A program made the position numbers and the translations under genes. DNA of 64,000 nt, from assembly GCA_947499305.1 (NCBI GenBank), contig CANMNN010000019.1:1-64000 (forward strand). The letters are read 5' to 3'. This stretch comes from an uncultured Arenicella sp. (GTDB taxonomy: Bacteria; Pseudomonadota; Gammaproteobacteria; Arenicellales; Arenicellaceae). Positions 17,109 to 35,771 of this stretch are shown one piece after another (the stretch's first letter is position 1; each line of letters starts with the position of its first letter). The notes beneath the pieces are model-generated. The model did no database searches, was not told where the DNA came from, and worked only from the letters and a program-made list of their open reading frames with translations.

Positions 17109-19172
17109 AACCAGTTGAGAAATTTGTGTTTGTAGGTTTTGTGGAAAGCTTGAGATTTTGTTTTCAATCTCATAATAATATTCGTAGAAAGCATCTTCAT
17201 CTTTCATTTTTTCACATAGACGCAAACGCTCACAATGGTAGCGATCGTCGTTAATTTCATTGTAACGAGCAAAATCTAACAATTCGCGAGCAAAATTAAA
17301 ATCTTTCTCGTTCAGCAATTTCTCAAAGCGCTCTTCAAAGCTAACATCGTCGTCCTCAATTTGATCAAGCTCTTCTTCGAGCTTTTCGATCTCAAAGTCT
17401 AAGGCAGCTTGATCATCGCCCATATCGTCTTCGGCCATACCCAAATAAGGCATGGAATCGAGTACTTCGGAGCTTACGAGGCTTTCCTTAACCACACTGC
17501 GAATATCTCTGTTGCGTTCTATCGGGCGGTCTATAGACTCCACCGTTTCATCAATATCAGCATTAGCACTTTGAATAATCGCAGAGCTCACCTCTTGATA
17601 AGCGAGCTCGGTTTCGAGATCAATGTCGTTCACCGTACTATACTCTATCGGCTCAGCACCTTCGACGGCAACCGTACGCAACTCAACGCGCTCATTTGAG
17701 CCAAATAAATTCAGCGACCGAATTAATACTAGCAAGCGTTCGCGAAACAAATAAGCAAGCACACTGATACTAACTAAAGCCAGCAAGCCCCATTTAAGTG
17801 ACGAGATCAGATCGGCATTCAACTCTCTGTTTGAGTTAAACTCAGATAAGTTAGCTTGAAGCGGCTCGCTGCCTGTAGTTGGTGAATCTTGCAATACTTG
17901 AGGCACCTCGCCAGCGTTAATACCGACCGGATTTTCATTTGCGATGAAGCTGCTAAGTTCTTTTACTTGGCTTTCAAGAAACTCTATTTTCTTATCTTTT
18001 CGATCTAATTGCTGAGACATGTTGCTAACAGTCTCTGTAAGAGACGCAATGATCGCTTGGGATTGAGAATCCAGTGCTACGCCATTTTGCTGCCCGTCAG
18101 AGTCGATACCTGTCACTTGAAACGAATCAGCCGCTTCTTGATTAACATCACCAGCAGGGGCATCACCGATGACAGCTTCTGTGTCGACTTGGGTATCAAC
18201 GGTTAAGTCAAACTCTGAATAGGAGTCGTCGGACAGTATCGCTTCGCCGACTAACAAACTGTCGATTTCTGGCTGACTTACTGTTCTCTCAACGCCATTG
18301 CGTAACGCTCGTAAATTTTCCTGTGCTTGAGCATTACTAACTGCCGCCACAAAGCTTTGTGGTGGTATCGTTAAAAATACACCCGCCTTTAGGCTGGTAA
18401 TCGACTTAGATGCGAACGCGTTCGGGTTAGCTTGATATAAAGCCCAAATCATTTGGCTTTTACTTACGCCCATCGCCTCATTGATCCTACGCGCGACTCG
18501 CCAAATCGATTGACCGTCAAGCACGGCACCGAACTTCTGTGGAATTCGGCCCGCTTCAGCGGTTTCGTAGGGCCCCATAACACTATCAGATTGCATTGTA
18601 TCGCTCGATTGAGTGCTTCCGCTAAGCTGACTTGTTACAAAGTTACCTCTCGGAGAGTTTCCTTGCGTAGCATTACTGGGCAATGACGTGCTGCCAACCT
18701 GCTCGAGGCCTTTAGCTGGTAAATCCATCAATACTACGAAGTCTTTACTGAATTCGCTATTGTCATCGACAATGTCGAGAGTAAAGCCGACATAAGGCTC
18801 ATTTATCACAGCGTCTGAGCGAACCAAAATCGAAAGCTGTGAATTTGACCGATCTAGTACAGCGCTAACCTTTACTTGGCCTTCTCCATCAAACTGAGTA
18901 GATTCAAATGCAATACTCAAAGAATTTGGATTGGAGACATTAAATACAGGAATTCGAACCGATAACGGCTGACCTATATACGAATCAGCCTGCGCAGCAC
19001 CCACTCCAATAGCACTCGAATAGGTGCTGTAGGCTAGTGCAAATGCGATGAACACACTACCTAACGCAGCCTTGGAGAATAATAATTTTGGCTTTGCAAA
19101 AACTCGAATTATGGAATTGGCATTATGTATAAGCCAAGTAAATACTTCTCGATCAGCAACTAGTTGCATCAT
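17088..19172 (-). CDS. fimV: FimV/HubP-type LysM polar protein
   Basis: 694 residues. It has a membrane/signal segment at about residues 30-55 and the FimV N-terminal beta domain starting at AQADSYIGQPLSVRIPVFN. A LysM-like peptidoglycan-binding module occupies about residues 211-268 (GAVLDGQSIWRVARRIN). A coiled coil is followed by a transmembrane helix at about 455-480, and an acidic cytoplasmic part ends in a FimV C-terminal-like helical domain (FNFARELLDFARYNE). FimV organises the cell pole and promotes type IV pilus function with Chp signalling, which fits the Chp cluster 4 kb upstream. Start chosen at ATG 19172 with GGGGAGG ahead. Confidence 0.85.
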   Translation of the reverse strand: MMQLVADREVFTWLIHNANSIIRVFAKPKLLFSKAALGSVFIAFALAYSTYSSAIGVGAAQADSYIGQPLSVRIPVFNVSNPNSLSIAFESTQFDGEGQVKVSAVLDRSNSQLSILVRSDAVINEPYVGFTLDIVDDNSEFSKDFVVLMDLPAKGLEQVGSTSLPSNATQGNSPRGNFVTSQLSGSTQSSDTMQSDSVMGPYETAEAGRIPQKFGAVLDGQSIWRVARRINEAMGVSKSQMIWALYQANPNAFASKSITSLKAGVFLTIPPQSFVAAVSNAQAQENLRALRNGVERTVSQPEIDSLLVGEAILSDDSYSEFDLTVDTQVDTEAVIGDAPAGDVNQEAADSFQVTGIDSDGQQNGVALDSQSQAIIASLTETVSNMSQQLDRKDKKIEFLESQVKELSSFIANENPVGINAGEVPQVLQDSPTTGSEPLQANLSEFNSNRELNADLISSLKWGLLALVSISVLAYLFRERLLVLIRSLNLFGSNERVELRTVAVEGAEPIEYSTVNDIDLETELAYQEVSSAIIQSANADIDETVESIDRPIERNRDIRSVVKESLVSSEVLDSMPYLGMAEDDMGDDQAALDFEIEKLEEELDQIEDDDVSFEERFEKLLNEKDFNFARELLDFARYNEINDDRYHCERLRLCEKMKDEDAFYEYYYEIENKISSFPQNLQTQISQLVVQLAHH

Positions 19173-19564
19173 GAGCCTCCCCTAAATTTCAATCAATAGT
19201 GCGCCATCTAAACTTGTTAGACCGAACCTATTAAAAATAACTTACTACCCCGAACTAGCCAGAATCAATTTAACTCCAAATTGACCCAGCATAGCCTTAT
19301 AGAAGCGAATGACCTTAGTAAGTTTCTGCTCTTACCCAACAAAAACTAGCATCGCTTCAAATTAGTGCTCTTCCGACTTTCCAAATGCAAAAGTAACAAC
19401 CAAAACTCGCACTCTCTATCAAATTAGTGTGTCCGAGTATTAGACTTGGATCAATGGGACAAAAGTCTATTTTGGGGTTTTATTCTGCTAAATAAGGCAT
19501 ATAAAGTCGATCGTTACCCTAAACTCTCAAACTAATACTATATTCATAGACGCTAAATCAGCGC
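19173..19564. other. Intergenic region between pgk and fimV
   Basis: 392 bases without a gene; it should carry the fimV promoter. I see an 11-base direct repeat TCAAATTAGTG (19357-19367 and 19419-19429) and a 7-bp inverted repeat TAGACTT/AAGTCTA (19441-19447, 19463-19469). Neither matches a regulator site I know. Confidence 0.5.
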
Positions 19565-20746
19565 TCAAGACTGCTTTGCCCGGTGCTCTAAGATGCTCAC
19601 TGCCGGGAGAACCTTACCTTCCAAGAACTCCAGGAATGCTCCACCGCCGGTCGAGATATAAGAAATATCGTCAGCAACGCCGTATTTGTCAATAGCAGCT
19701 ACAGTGTCCCCGCCACCAGCAATTGAAAAAGCACTCGACTCAGCAATCGCATGAGCGAGTGCTTTAGTACCTTCACCAAATTGATCAAACTCGAACACGC
19801 CAACAGGGCCGTTCCAAACAATAGTGCCAGCGCCTTTTAATAAGTCTGAGAATTGAGACGCTGTATCTGGCCCAATATCAAAGATCATGTCGTCACTATC
19901 TACTGAAGATACCGGTTTTATCTCAGCAGGTGCTGTCTCAGAAAATAGCTTGCCACACACCACGTCAACCGGCACTGGGATATCACCGTCGGTTTGTTGT
20001 GCCTTTGCAGTGAGTTCTTTTGCTTGCTCAATCAAATCGCCTTCGAATAACGACTTACCCACTTGATGGCCAGCCGCCGCGATAAAGGTGTTGGCAATGC
20101 CTCCACCAACAATCAACTGGTCAACCTTCTCGGATAGCGCCTCTAGTACAGTTAGCTTAGTAGAGACCTTCGATCCACCAACAATTGCCACGATTGGACG
20201 CGCTGGCTCGTCCAACGCTTTTGCCAACGCCGATAGTTCATTACTTAATAACGGCCCAGCGCAAGCTAACTCAGCATACTTGGCTACGCCATGAGTCGAC
20301 GCCTGTGCTCGGTGTGCCGTTCCGAATGCATCCATTACGAATACATCACACAGCTCAGCCATCTTTTTCGCTAAATCGTCGTCATTGGCTTTTTCACCAA
20401 GGTTGAATCGAACATTCTCGCAAAGAACTACATCGCCTGCCTCTAGTTCAACGCCATCTAACCATTTAGCTTGCAAACTCACATCTTGGCCAAGCAGCTC
20501 GCTGATTCGAACCGCGACTGGCGCGAGCGAATATTGCTCCTCTGTTTGACCTTCAGTTGGACGACCGAGATGAGACATGAGCATCACCTTAGCGCCTTTC
20601 TCTAAAGCAAGCTTGACGGTCGGTAATGACGCGCGAATACGCGCATCATTACTTATAACGCCATCTTTAATTGGCACATTTAGATCTTGTCGAATAAGAA
20701 CTCGCTTACCTGCGAGGTCTAGGTCTTGCATACGAAGAACGTTCAT
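19565..20746 (-). CDS. pgk: Phosphoglycerate kinase
   Basis: Glycolytic and gluconeogenic enzyme that transfers phosphate from 1,3-bisphosphoglycerate to ADP. 393 residues, normal length. It has [20 protein letters not shown] for substrate binding, [19 protein letters not shown] and the nucleotide-binding [11 protein letters not shown] near the C-terminus. It follows tkt by 53 bases on the same strand. The usual companions epd/gapB and fba are not between or beside them. Confidence 0.97.
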   Translation of the reverse strand: MNVLRMQDLDLAGKRVLIRQDLNVPIKDGVISNDARIRASLPTVKLALEKGAKVMLMSHLGRPTEGQTEEQYSLAPVAVRISELLGQDVSLQAKWLDGVELEAGDVVLCENVRFNLGEKANDDDLAKKMAELCDVFVMDAFGTAHRAQASTHGVAKYAELACAGPLLSNELSALAKALDEPARPIVAIVGGSKVSTKLTVLEALSEKVDQLIVGGGIANTFIAAAGHQVGKSLFEGDLIEQAKELTAKAQQTDGDIPVPVDVVCGKLFSETAPAEIKPVSSVDSDDMIFDIGPDTASQFSDLLKGAGTIVWNGPVGVFEFDQFGEGTKALAHAIAESSAFSIAGGGDTVAAIDKYGVADDISYISTGGGAFLEFLEGKVLPAVSILEHRAKQS

Positions 20747-20799
20747 CTAAGTCTCTTTACTAAGGTTAAACATTAATTTGTAGAATTCAAAGCCTTGCG

Positions 20800-22797
20800 T
20801 TAAAGGCCGTTCGCAATTGCAACCACGTTTTCAACAGTGAAGCCGAAATGCTCAAACAGCTGATCGGCTGGTGCAGATTCGCCAAAACTTGTCATACCGA
20901 CAACGGCTCCTTGCAAACCAACGTACTTGTACCAGTAATCACTAATACCTGCTTCTAAGGCAATACGCTTGGTGACTGAACTTGGTAGTACGCTTTCTTT
21001 ATACGTTGCATCTTGCGCGTCAAAGTAATCGGTTGATGGCATCGATACAACACGAACCGCGTTGCCCTGCTTAGTTAGCTCTTCGGCAGACTCCATTGCT
21101 AGAGCTACTTCTGATCCCGTAGCGATCAAGATTAAATCTGGTGTTGCCTCACAGTCTTTAAGAACATATCCACCTTTCTCGATATTCGCTAGCTGACTCG
21201 CATCACGAGCTTGATGTGGTAAGTTTTGGCGAGAGAAAACAAGGCTACTCGGTTTATCATTTGCCTCCACAGCAACCTTCCATGCGACCAAGGATTCTAC
21301 CGCGTCGCATGGGCGCCACAGCGACATATTCGGAATCAAACGCAGGCTCGCGACATGCTCTACCGGTTGATGCGTTGGACCATCTTCGCCCAGGCCAATC
21401 GAATCGTGAGTTAACACGTATACAACAGGTTGCTTCATCAACGCTGACATACGCATACCATTGCGCATGTAATCAGCGAATACCAAGAAGGTACCGCCGT
21501 AGGTTTTAAATCCACCATGTAAAGCAATGCCATTAGAGACCGCAGCCATAGCGAATTCTCGCACGCCAAAATACAGGTAGTTGCCTGAAGCATCATCGGC
21601 ACTGATGCCTTTTGACCCGCCCCAGATTGTGTAATTTGAACCCGCTAGATCAGCCGAACCGCCAATTAGCTCTGGCAATAGAGGGCCTAATTGGTTCAAG
21701 GAATTCAAACTTGCTTTACGGGTTGCCAATGTCTGCGCAGCATCATCCGCTGCGGCAACTAATTTGGCTGTTTCCTCAGACCAGTCTGCGGGAAGCTCAC
21801 CATTCATACGACGCAGAAACTCAGATGCTTGTTCTGGATTGGCCGTTTGATAGGCATCAAAAGTGGCTTGCCACGCTTGTTCTGCGGCTGCGCCTTTATC
21901 GCTGCCATCCCATGCTTGCTTGATGCTAGCAGGCACTTCAAACGGTGCTGCGTCCCAACCAAGATTCTCACGCACTAACGCGATTTCATCGGCACCGAGC
22001 GGCGCGCCGTGACAGTTTTCAGTACCTTGCTTATTTGGCGAACCTTTACCAATGACAGTCTTACAACAGATTAGCGTCGGCTTTCCTGTCTCTGCCTTTG
22101 CCTTAGCGACAGCTGCTTGAAGTGATTCTGCATCGTGGCCGTCTACATCGGCGATAACGTCCCAACCATAGGCTTGGAAACGTGCGGGGGTATCATCGGT
22201 AAACCAACCTTCAACCTCACCGTCGATAGAAATCCCATTATCGTCCCAAAACGCGATGAGTTTACCCAAGCCGAGCGTTCCTGCCAAAGAGCAGGCTTCA
22301 TGGGAAATACCTTCCATCATGCAGCCATCGCCCATGAAAACGTAAGTATTGTGGTCAACAATGGTGTGATCCGAGGTATTGAACTGTGCCGCTAACGTCT
22401 TTTCAGCAATCGCCATACCGACGCCATTCGCAATACCTTGACCAAGGGGGCCGGTGGTAGTCTCAACGCCAGGTGTGTATCCATATTCAGGATGGCCAGG
22501 TGTTTTTGAGTGAAGCTGGCGAAAGTTCTTCAAATCGTCAGCACTTACGTCATAACCTGAAAGATGCAATAGAGAGTAAATCAACATTGAACCGTGGCCG
22601 TTTGACAAGACAAAACGATCACGATTATGCCAGTTTGGATTCTTTGGATTGTGGCTCAAAAAGTCGTTCCAAAGCACTTCGGCAATATCGGCCATTCCCA
22701 TTGGTGCACCAGGGTGGCCCGAGTTAGCTTGTTGAACGGCATCGGCGCTTAGTACGCGAATTGCGTTAGCGAGTTGTTGGCGATTTGTCGAAGACAT
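20800..22797 (-). CDS. tkt: Transketolase
   Basis: Thiamine-diphosphate enzyme of the pentose phosphate pathway. 665 residues, full length. Conserved features include SGHPGAPMG at the start, the ThDP motif [13 protein letters not shown] running to the WDDN segment, [16 protein letters not shown] in the pyrimidine domain, and the C-terminal domain to the end. The start has AAGGAG upstream at good spacing. First gene of a tkt-pgk transcription unit. Confidence 0.97.
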   Translation of the reverse strand: MSSTNRQQLANAIRVLSADAVQQANSGHPGAPMGMADIAEVLWNDFLSHNPKNPNWHNRDRFVLSNGHGSMLIYSLLHLSGYDVSADDLKNFRQLHSKTPGHPEYGYTPGVETTTGPLGQGIANGVGMAIAEKTLAAQFNTSDHTIVDHNTYVFMGDGCMMEGISHEACSLAGTLGLGKLIAFWDDNGISIDGEVEGWFTDDTPARFQAYGWDVIADVDGHDAESLQAAVAKAKAETGKPTLICCKTVIGKGSPNKQGTENCHGAPLGADEIALVRENLGWDAAPFEVPASIKQAWDGSDKGAAAEQAWQATFDAYQTANPEQASEFLRRMNGELPADWSEETAKLVAAADDAAQTLATRKASLNSLNQLGPLLPELIGGSADLAGSNYTIWGGSKGISADDASGNYLYFGVREFAMAAVSNGIALHGGFKTYGGTFLVFADYMRNGMRMSALMKQPVVYVLTHDSIGLGEDGPTHQPVEHVASLRLIPNMSLWRPCDAVESLVAWKVAVEANDKPSSLVFSRQNLPHQARDASQLANIEKGGYVLKDCEATPDLILIATGSEVALAMESAEELTKQGNAVRVVSMPSTDYFDAQDATYKESVLPSSVTKRIALEAGISDYWYKYVGLQGAVVGMTSFGESAPADQLFEHFGFTVENVVAIANGL

Positions 22798-23118
22798 GAA
22801 GGAAGCTCCTTGAGCATTGAAATATAAATTGGAGAGCGCGCAACACCAATAAGCCAGTGTCGGCGACTGCCCCTAGAACAGGGCGTAATATACCAAATTT
22901 GATTCTGCCTGCCTCGAATGACGGCGAAATTATTCGACTTTTTAGAGTTAAGCCTACCCACCTCAAAGCCAGATAGCTTGCAAAGCGTAAATTAAACTCT
23001 AAAAATATGGGCGATACGCCAATCCCTTGGCATACGTAGCTTGGAACCTAGGTACATAGACTCAGGAAAAGTTGCATAGACTCAGGGGAAATCCTCGGCT
23101 ATGCACCCACACACTATC
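22798..23118. other. Intergenic region upstream of tkt
   Basis: 321 bases with no gene; leader and promoter of tkt. A 12-base direct repeat CATAGACTCAGG occurs at 23055-23066 and 23075-23086, close to the chpC stop. No riboswitch or operator recognised. Confidence 0.5.
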
Positions 23119-23580
23119 TTAGAAGTATGAGAAAGCCACACCAAGTGCAACCAACTTCGGAATAATAAACTCTGTTTCACCGATTTTAACCGTGGCCTCT
23201 ACATAGCGTTTGTCCATTTTCTCGGGCAATTCGACAAATTCTAAGTTTGGCTCAACGGTAATGCGCTTGACTTCGCCGTGGCAAAACAAACCAGAATAGG
23301 TTTTTCGTGCTGCATTAGGTATCGGATTAAGAACCACCAACAAAGCATCTTTGGCATCATCCGGTTTATCTTTAAGCTTTGCATCATGCAGGCCAGCATA
23401 CGATAACACCGGTAAACGTTGGTTTCGCCAGTTTACATGGCCCTTCATCCAACTCGCCGGCGCGCTGCTTAGTTGTTCAATGACAGGTTTAGCAACTACC
23501 TCAGATACCGATTCGACTGGCAGCAATAGTGGCAGTCCAACCGACGGCAAAATATAACAATCTAATGATTCCGTACTCAT
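23119..23580 (-). CDS. chpC: ChpC-like CheW-domain protein
   Basis: 153 residues with a single CheW-like beta domain: DCYILPSVGLPLLLPVESVSEV at the start and WMKGHVNWRNQRLPVLSY in the middle are the standard CheW strands. It lies 40 bases downstream of chpA and is last in the Pil-Chp operon. It corresponds in place and type to ChpC, an accessory coupling protein of the Pil-Chp system. Confidence 0.8.
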   Translation of the reverse strand: MSTESLDCYILPSVGLPLLLPVESVSEVVAKPVIEQLSSAPASWMKGHVNWRNQRLPVLSYAGLHDAKLKDKPDDAKDALLVVLNPIPNAARKTYSGLFCHGEVKRITVEPNLEFVELPEKMDKRYVEATVKIGETEFIIPKLVALGVAFSYF

Positions 23581-23620
23581 AATTTAGGCTTTGCTCTGTT
23601 CTTATTTTCTCTGTGATTCA

Positions 23621-31285
<7,665 letters not shown>

Positions 31286-31408
31286 ATCCGGTCTCGGTGC
31301 TCGTTCGTTTTAGAGTCTTATAGTCTTTCGATCTAGTCATTCGCTAAGCTCATAAGATGTTGCTCACAAACATAGCTCACGCACGATTTCAGATTTACTA
31401 ACTGCGGC

Positions 31409-33583
31409 CTAACTATTAGGTAGTTTGAATCGCGAGACCGAGGTTTCTAGGTCTTTCGCGAGTTCTAATAGTTTTGCGATCGAGTTAGCGGACTCTTGGG
31501 CTTTACGTGACGTATCAGTTGACGAATCACTTACCAAGGCTACTTTTTCAGATACCTTGATTACCGTTTCGGCTTGCTCGTTTGAGTCTTTCGAAATACC
31601 TTCTACCAGGGCTGATAAACGCTGCGACACACTTTCAATATCCGACAGTGCGTTACCCGCGGAGTCAGCAACTTTGGTACCAGAGACCACTTGTTGCGTT
31701 GCTTTCTCCATCGATAATACTGCGTCGTTTGTATCGTTTTGAATCGTAGTTACTAGCTCGGCAATTTTCTTCGTTGCTTCAGTTGAACGTTCCGCTAGGC
31801 TTTGTACCTCATCCGATACTACCGCAAAGCCTCGACCAGCTTCACCAGCCATCGACGCCTGAATCGCTGCGTTCAGCGATAAAATATTTGTTTGCTCAGC
31901 AATGTCATCAATCAGCGCAACGATGTCTCCAATACGCTGAGATGATTCACCCAGTCGCTTAATACGTTTTGACGTATCTTGGATTTGCTCGCGCATATTT
32001 TCCATGCCTTCAATAGTGTCACGTACCGCTTGCGCACCCTGCGCCGCAGCGTGCAGTGATTCCGTTGCCATTGTTGACGAGCTGTTCGCTTGCTCTGACA
32101 TCTCTCGCATACCAGTTGACACTTTCTGCATCAGATCCGCAGCCTCGGAAATTTGATCCGCCTGCGAGATATTTGATTGCGATACAGACTGAGCGTTTGA
32201 TACCGCTTGCTCTGACTCATTCGCCACCTCGATTGACGCCCGGTTAATCTGGGATACCAGGTCGCGCATCTCAATTACCGCAAAGTTTACCGAGTCAGCA
32301 ATCGCACCGGTAATTTGGTCGGTTACCTCAGCTTCTACTGTCAAGTCACCATCAGCCAGCGCGCTCATTTCATCAAGAAGTTTTAAAATTGATTCCTGTT
32401 GATCAGCTAGCGTTTCTTCTAAGCCAGCATCATGTTGTACCAGCTCGCGGGTTTGAGCTTGGCTATATCGCCATAAGCTAAATGCGCCTAACAAGGCAAA
32501 AATCAGCGGCAGTATCGTTACTAAGTTAGTTACCAATTTCAAAATACCGCCTTGGTTACTGGCAGCTTGAATTTGCTCAGATAATGTTACCCCTTGACTG
32601 CGCATTTGGCCTAATGCTGTTCGAGCTTCGCTAACCGCTGAGGCACGATCACCAATTTCCAGTACGCGTGCTTCTAGGTCTGAATATTGCGCTCGAAGTG
32701 GCTCCGCCGAGGTTCCAACAATTTCCGCAGAATTACTTACGATGCGGCTCAAAGTTTCTTGCAAACGTACCATCAGGCCGTTTTGCTCACTTGCCAATCG
32801 GGCCAAATCACTCTCAGAAGTAAAGTAACTACGATTAGAGCCATTCAAGCGACTCAAAATACCGTTTAGATTTGAAGCTTCTGACGTCAAAAATAGATAC
32901 TTATCTTTCGACGCACCTGATGCCTTATTACGGCCCTCTTTCGCAACTGCCTCTACAAATACAACCGAATCACCTACCGCTCGACTCAAACGCCCATTGA
33001 TTGCTGCGAGCTTATCCTTCACCTCGGTTACTTCTTGTTGATTAGCCAAGAATTGCTCTGAAGCAGCTTTATAGTTGGCCCATAGTTGAGCAACTTGCTG
33101 ATCCTTAGGGCCATTAGAAAAGATAGTATTGGCGAGTTTGGCGCTGAATCCACCAGCATTAGTCAAACGATTAATCGATGACTCAGCATCCGCGATGGCG
33201 CGATTTACAGGCTCAAAGCGACCGTTTTCAGTCATTGCCTGGGTCGCGGCCAAACTGGACAAATTTACCTTTGAAATTGCGTCAACACTGTGGTCAGCAC
33301 GCTGCTTTTGTTCACTCACGGCAGGTCCGAGCAATGACGCGGATAATAATGCGAGTGCAAACGCGGCCAGGGTCATGAATAGCCAAAGCTTTTCATTGCC
33401 ACCACCGCTGCTTGAGGCTGCTGTGTCTTCTTGAGCTACGGGTTCGGGCTCGAAGGCCTCGAGGTCGTCCAAGTCATCTAGGTTAGCGAGATCGGCCTCA
33501 TCGTAAAGATCCTGTAGATCGTCTGCGCCAACGTCGCCTAGATCAACCACATTATCTTCGAAGTCTTGTTTCGGGTCACTCAT
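31409..33583 (-). CDS. pilJ: PilJ-type methyl-accepting chemoreceptor
   Basis: 724-residue transmembrane chemoreceptor of the Pil-Chp pathway. Transmembrane helices lie at about 66-87 and 348-372 and flank a periplasmic sensor. A HAMP-like segment and the MCP coiled-coil follow. The signalling hairpin [18 protein letters not shown] is at about residue 555-575 and [18 protein letters not shown] comes next. The first ~60 residues are a very Asp/Glu-rich cytoplasmic extension. The start has AGGTGGA upstream. It lies between pilI and chpA; no pilK methyltransferase is present. Confidence 0.92.
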   Translation of the reverse strand: MSDPKQDFEDNVVDLGDVGADDLQDLYDEADLANLDDLDDLEAFEPEPVAQEDTAASSSGGGNEKLWLFMTLAAFALALLSASLLGPAVSEQKQRADHSVDAISKVNLSSLAATQAMTENGRFEPVNRAIADAESSINRLTNAGGFSAKLANTIFSNGPKDQQVAQLWANYKAASEQFLANQQEVTEVKDKLAAINGRLSRAVGDSVVFVEAVAKEGRNKASGASKDKYLFLTSEASNLNGILSRLNGSNRSYFTSESDLARLASEQNGLMVRLQETLSRIVSNSAEIVGTSAEPLRAQYSDLEARVLEIGDRASAVSEARTALGQMRSQGVTLSEQIQAASNQGGILKLVTNLVTILPLIFALLGAFSLWRYSQAQTRELVQHDAGLEETLADQQESILKLLDEMSALADGDLTVEAEVTDQITGAIADSVNFAVIEMRDLVSQINRASIEVANESEQAVSNAQSVSQSNISQADQISEAADLMQKVSTGMREMSEQANSSSTMATESLHAAAQGAQAVRDTIEGMENMREQIQDTSKRIKRLGESSQRIGDIVALIDDIAEQTNILSLNAAIQASMAGEAGRGFAVVSDEVQSLAERSTEATKKIAELVTTIQNDTNDAVLSMEKATQQVVSGTKVADSAGNALSDIESVSQRLSALVEGISKDSNEQAETVIKVSEKVALVSDSSTDTSRKAQESANSIAKLLELAKDLETSVSRFKLPNS

Positions 33584-33705
33584 TTTTCCACCTATTCCAC
33601 TTATACTTTAATCAATACCGTTCTCTTAATTTGACGGCCTGTTCTATTTATCTGAATGCGCTACATGCCTGCCACACATTCGCCAGTAAGCACCAATAAC
33701 CTTGC

Positions 33706-34248
33706 TTACTGAACCTCTCTGAATTGCTCTGAAGCGAGCAAACTACCTACATTCAAACGAAACCAGTCCTGCCCATCTGCATGGAAACCAGTATCTACAT
33801 ATGAACTCAGACCATCGAGCAACTCTTGCTTTTGATCTAAGTTTTCAAATTCTTGTGCGCCTTCAAAATAACGAAAGCCGATCACTCGATTCACCAATAG
33901 TGCGCTCTGCTGTCCAGCATCATTCAGCAGCAGCAGATGCCCTCTAGATGCTTGCGTAGCACGTCCATAGCCGGCAAACAGACTTAAATCGGTGACCGAA
34001 TACAATACGCCTTTTGAGTTAATCAAACCACGCATCCAGCTCTTTGTTTGAGGCACTACCATCAGGCTGTCACAGGTTGACACCTCTTTAACATCTTGCG
34101 CATCACAATAAAAATTCACACCGTTAACCACATAAGCGATGTTTTTTACGCCTGCAGACTGGGTTGAGTAGGTTAAACCCTGCTCGGCCAGCGCAAGCGC
34201 CTCACTGCGAATGGTGCGGAGTAATTCGAAAGGTGCGTTTTCTGTCAT
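33706..34248 (-). CDS. pilI: PilI-type CheW coupling protein
   Basis: 180 residues, one CheW domain. NIAYVVNGVNFYCDAQDVKEV gives the first strands and SWMRGLINSKGVLYSVTDL the core motif. It couples the receptor PilJ to the kinase ChpA. Gene order pilG-pilH-pilI-pilJ-chpA on one strand supports the assignment over a generic CheW. Confidence 0.9.
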   Translation of the reverse strand: MTENAPFELLRTIRSEALALAEQGLTYSTQSAGVKNIAYVVNGVNFYCDAQDVKEVSTCDSLMVVPQTKSWMRGLINSKGVLYSVTDLSLFAGYGRATQASRGHLLLLNDAGQQSALLVNRVIGFRYFEGAQEFENLDQKQELLDGLSSYVDTGFHADGQDWFRLNVGSLLASEQFREVQ

Positions 34249-34307
34249 TATTCTGTGCTTTCGTTTGAGAACGGTTTAAGTCAATGCGCTGACAAGTACT
34301 GGACCAG

Positions 34308-34682
34308 TTAGCTAGAGCCGAGCAAAGCACGCAGCTTAGTCAATAAAAGCTTAGGATTTGCAGGCTTAACCAAATAATCTGTTGCGCCTTGACGTTCAGC
34401 CCAAACGCGGTCTGTCTCTTGTGACTTTGAACTGAGCATCAATACAGGTATATCGGCTGTCTCTAGCTGGCGCGAGATAGCTCGGGTCGCCTGAAAACCA
34501 TTCATTTCAGGCATGACCACATCCATCAAGATGCAATCTGGCTTGACCTCTTTAGCGGCTTCAATACCGTCTTTACCTGACGGCGCGTAGACAACTTTGT
34601 AGCCGCCATGGTCAAGAATGTTCTTAACGTATAAAAAATCGGTTTTTGAGTCGTCGACGACTAGTACAGTTTTAGTAGACAT
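34308..34682 (-). CDS. pilH: PilH-type single-domain response regulator
   Basis: 124-residue receiver domain. VLVVDDSKTDFLYVKN carries the acidic pair, CILMDVVMPEMNGFQA the phospho-acceptor aspartate, and DYLVKP the conserved lysine. The TDFLYVKNIL segment is typical of PilH and distinguishes it from CheY. It controls pilus retraction output in characterised systems. It lies between pilG and pilI. Confidence 0.9.
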   Translation of the reverse strand: MSTKTVLVVDDSKTDFLYVKNILDHGGYKVVYAPSGKDGIEAAKEVKPDCILMDVVMPEMNGFQATRAISRQLETADIPVLMLSSKSQETDRVWAERQGATDYLVKPANPKLLLTKLRALLGSS

Positions 34683-34768
34683 AGATTTTTATAGGGTCTT
34701 AAATTAATTCAAACAATGTTTTTTGGTTCGAAGGTTTCGCAGCCTCAATTTGCAAAATAACAGGATCA

Positions 34769-35176
34769 CTAGACGTATCGATTAATAGCTTCTAGCAACT
34801 CGCTTTTAGTAAATGGCTTATTAATATGCTGCTCTGAGCCGGCCACGCGCCCACGCGCACGATCAAATAAACTATCTTTACTCGAAAGCATTATCACTGG
34901 CGTGTTACGAAAATAGCTGTTGTTTTTAATTAGCTTACACGTTTGATAGCCATCTAAACGCGGCATCATAATATCAACAAAGATAATGTCTGGCCGGGTA
35001 TCAGTTATTACTGACATCGCCTCAAAGCCATTGGTCGCGGTGAACACCTCATAACCCTCTTTTTTAAGAATGGTCTCGGCAGTCATGCGAATTGTTTTAC
35101 TGTCATCTATCACCATTACGCGACATTCGGACGCAGGCTTGGTGTTAGCAGCAGGTTGAGTAGTATTTTCCGACAT
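34769..35176 (-). CDS. pilG: PilG-type single-domain response regulator
   Basis: Receiver-domain protein of 135 residues from the ATG at 35176. An upstream in-frame TTG at 35224 would add 16 unlikely residues. RVMVIDDSKTIRMTAETIL, FVDIMMPRLDGYQTCKLIK and HINKPF are the receiver motifs and match PilG closely. It is the first gene of the cluster, so the operon promoter should lie between it and the divergent GIY-YIG gene. Confidence 0.9.
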   Translation of the reverse strand: MSENTTQPAANTKPASECRVMVIDDSKTIRMTAETILKKEGYEVFTATNGFEAMSVITDTRPDIIFVDIMMPRLDGYQTCKLIKNNSYFRNTPVIMLSSKDSLFDRARGRVAGSEQHINKPFTKSELLEAINRYV

Positions 35177-35510
35177 ATTTATTATTTCTGTGGGGCCTTC
35201 TGGGTACAACTTATCAAGAGCCAACTCGACAAATCAGTAAAAATCTAAGCAAGATTGCTAACTTATCGGTTTAAATTATTGTTATTCATATCGTTTGACC
35301 TGTCTAACATACATCATTGATCTTTTTTTGTTAATCGAAAAGTATCATTTATTGGCCAAGTTACCGAAATTCTGTTTATTCAACAAATTTGAATACTTTT
35401 ACTTATAATGACGCACACGCCGCCAAACTCTTGATATTGAAACAACAAACGCCTTTGCGCTGATATGAGACCCTAGAATTGAATTTAACGTTAACATTGC
35501 ATCCAAGCTT
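35177..35510. promoter_or_regulatory. AT-rich divergent spacer, promoter of the pil-chp operon
   Basis: 334 bases without a gene between pilG (minus) and the GIY-YIG gene (plus). It is clearly more AT-rich than the flanking genes. Promoters for both directions must lie here, but I could not pick convincing -35/-10 pairs. Confidence 0.5.
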
Positions 35511-35771
35511 ATGACTTGGAAGGTTTACATACTTCGCTGTGCAGACGATTCGCTCTATACCGGCATTACAACCGATATTTGCCGACGTTTGGACGAACAC
35601 AATGCAGACAACAAAAAGGGAGCGCGCTATACCCGTGTGAGGCGCCCAGTAAAGCTAGTCTATCAAGAGGAATGTCAAAATAGAGCTGAAGCGAGCTCTA
35701 GAGAGTACCAGCTAAAAAAGCTTCCTCGTAACGAGAAATTAAAACTTGTGTCAATTAACACCACCTCATGA
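35511..35771 (+). CDS. GIY-YIG nuclease-fold protein (UPF0213/YhbQ type)
   Basis: 86-residue single-domain GIY-YIG protein. WKVYILRCADDSLYTGIT holds the GIY-like and YTG-like motifs, and DICRRLDEHN the catalytic arginine region. GARYTRVRRPVKLVY and the AEASSREYQLKKL helix complete the fold. Stand-alone members are presumed DNA-processing nucleases; the role is unproven. It overlaps rsgA by four bases (ATGA), so the two are translationally coupled. Confidence 0.9.
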   Translation: MTWKVYILRCADDSLYTGITTDICRRLDEHNADNKKGARYTRVRRPVKLVYQEECQNRAEASSREYQLKKLPRNEKLKLVSINTTS

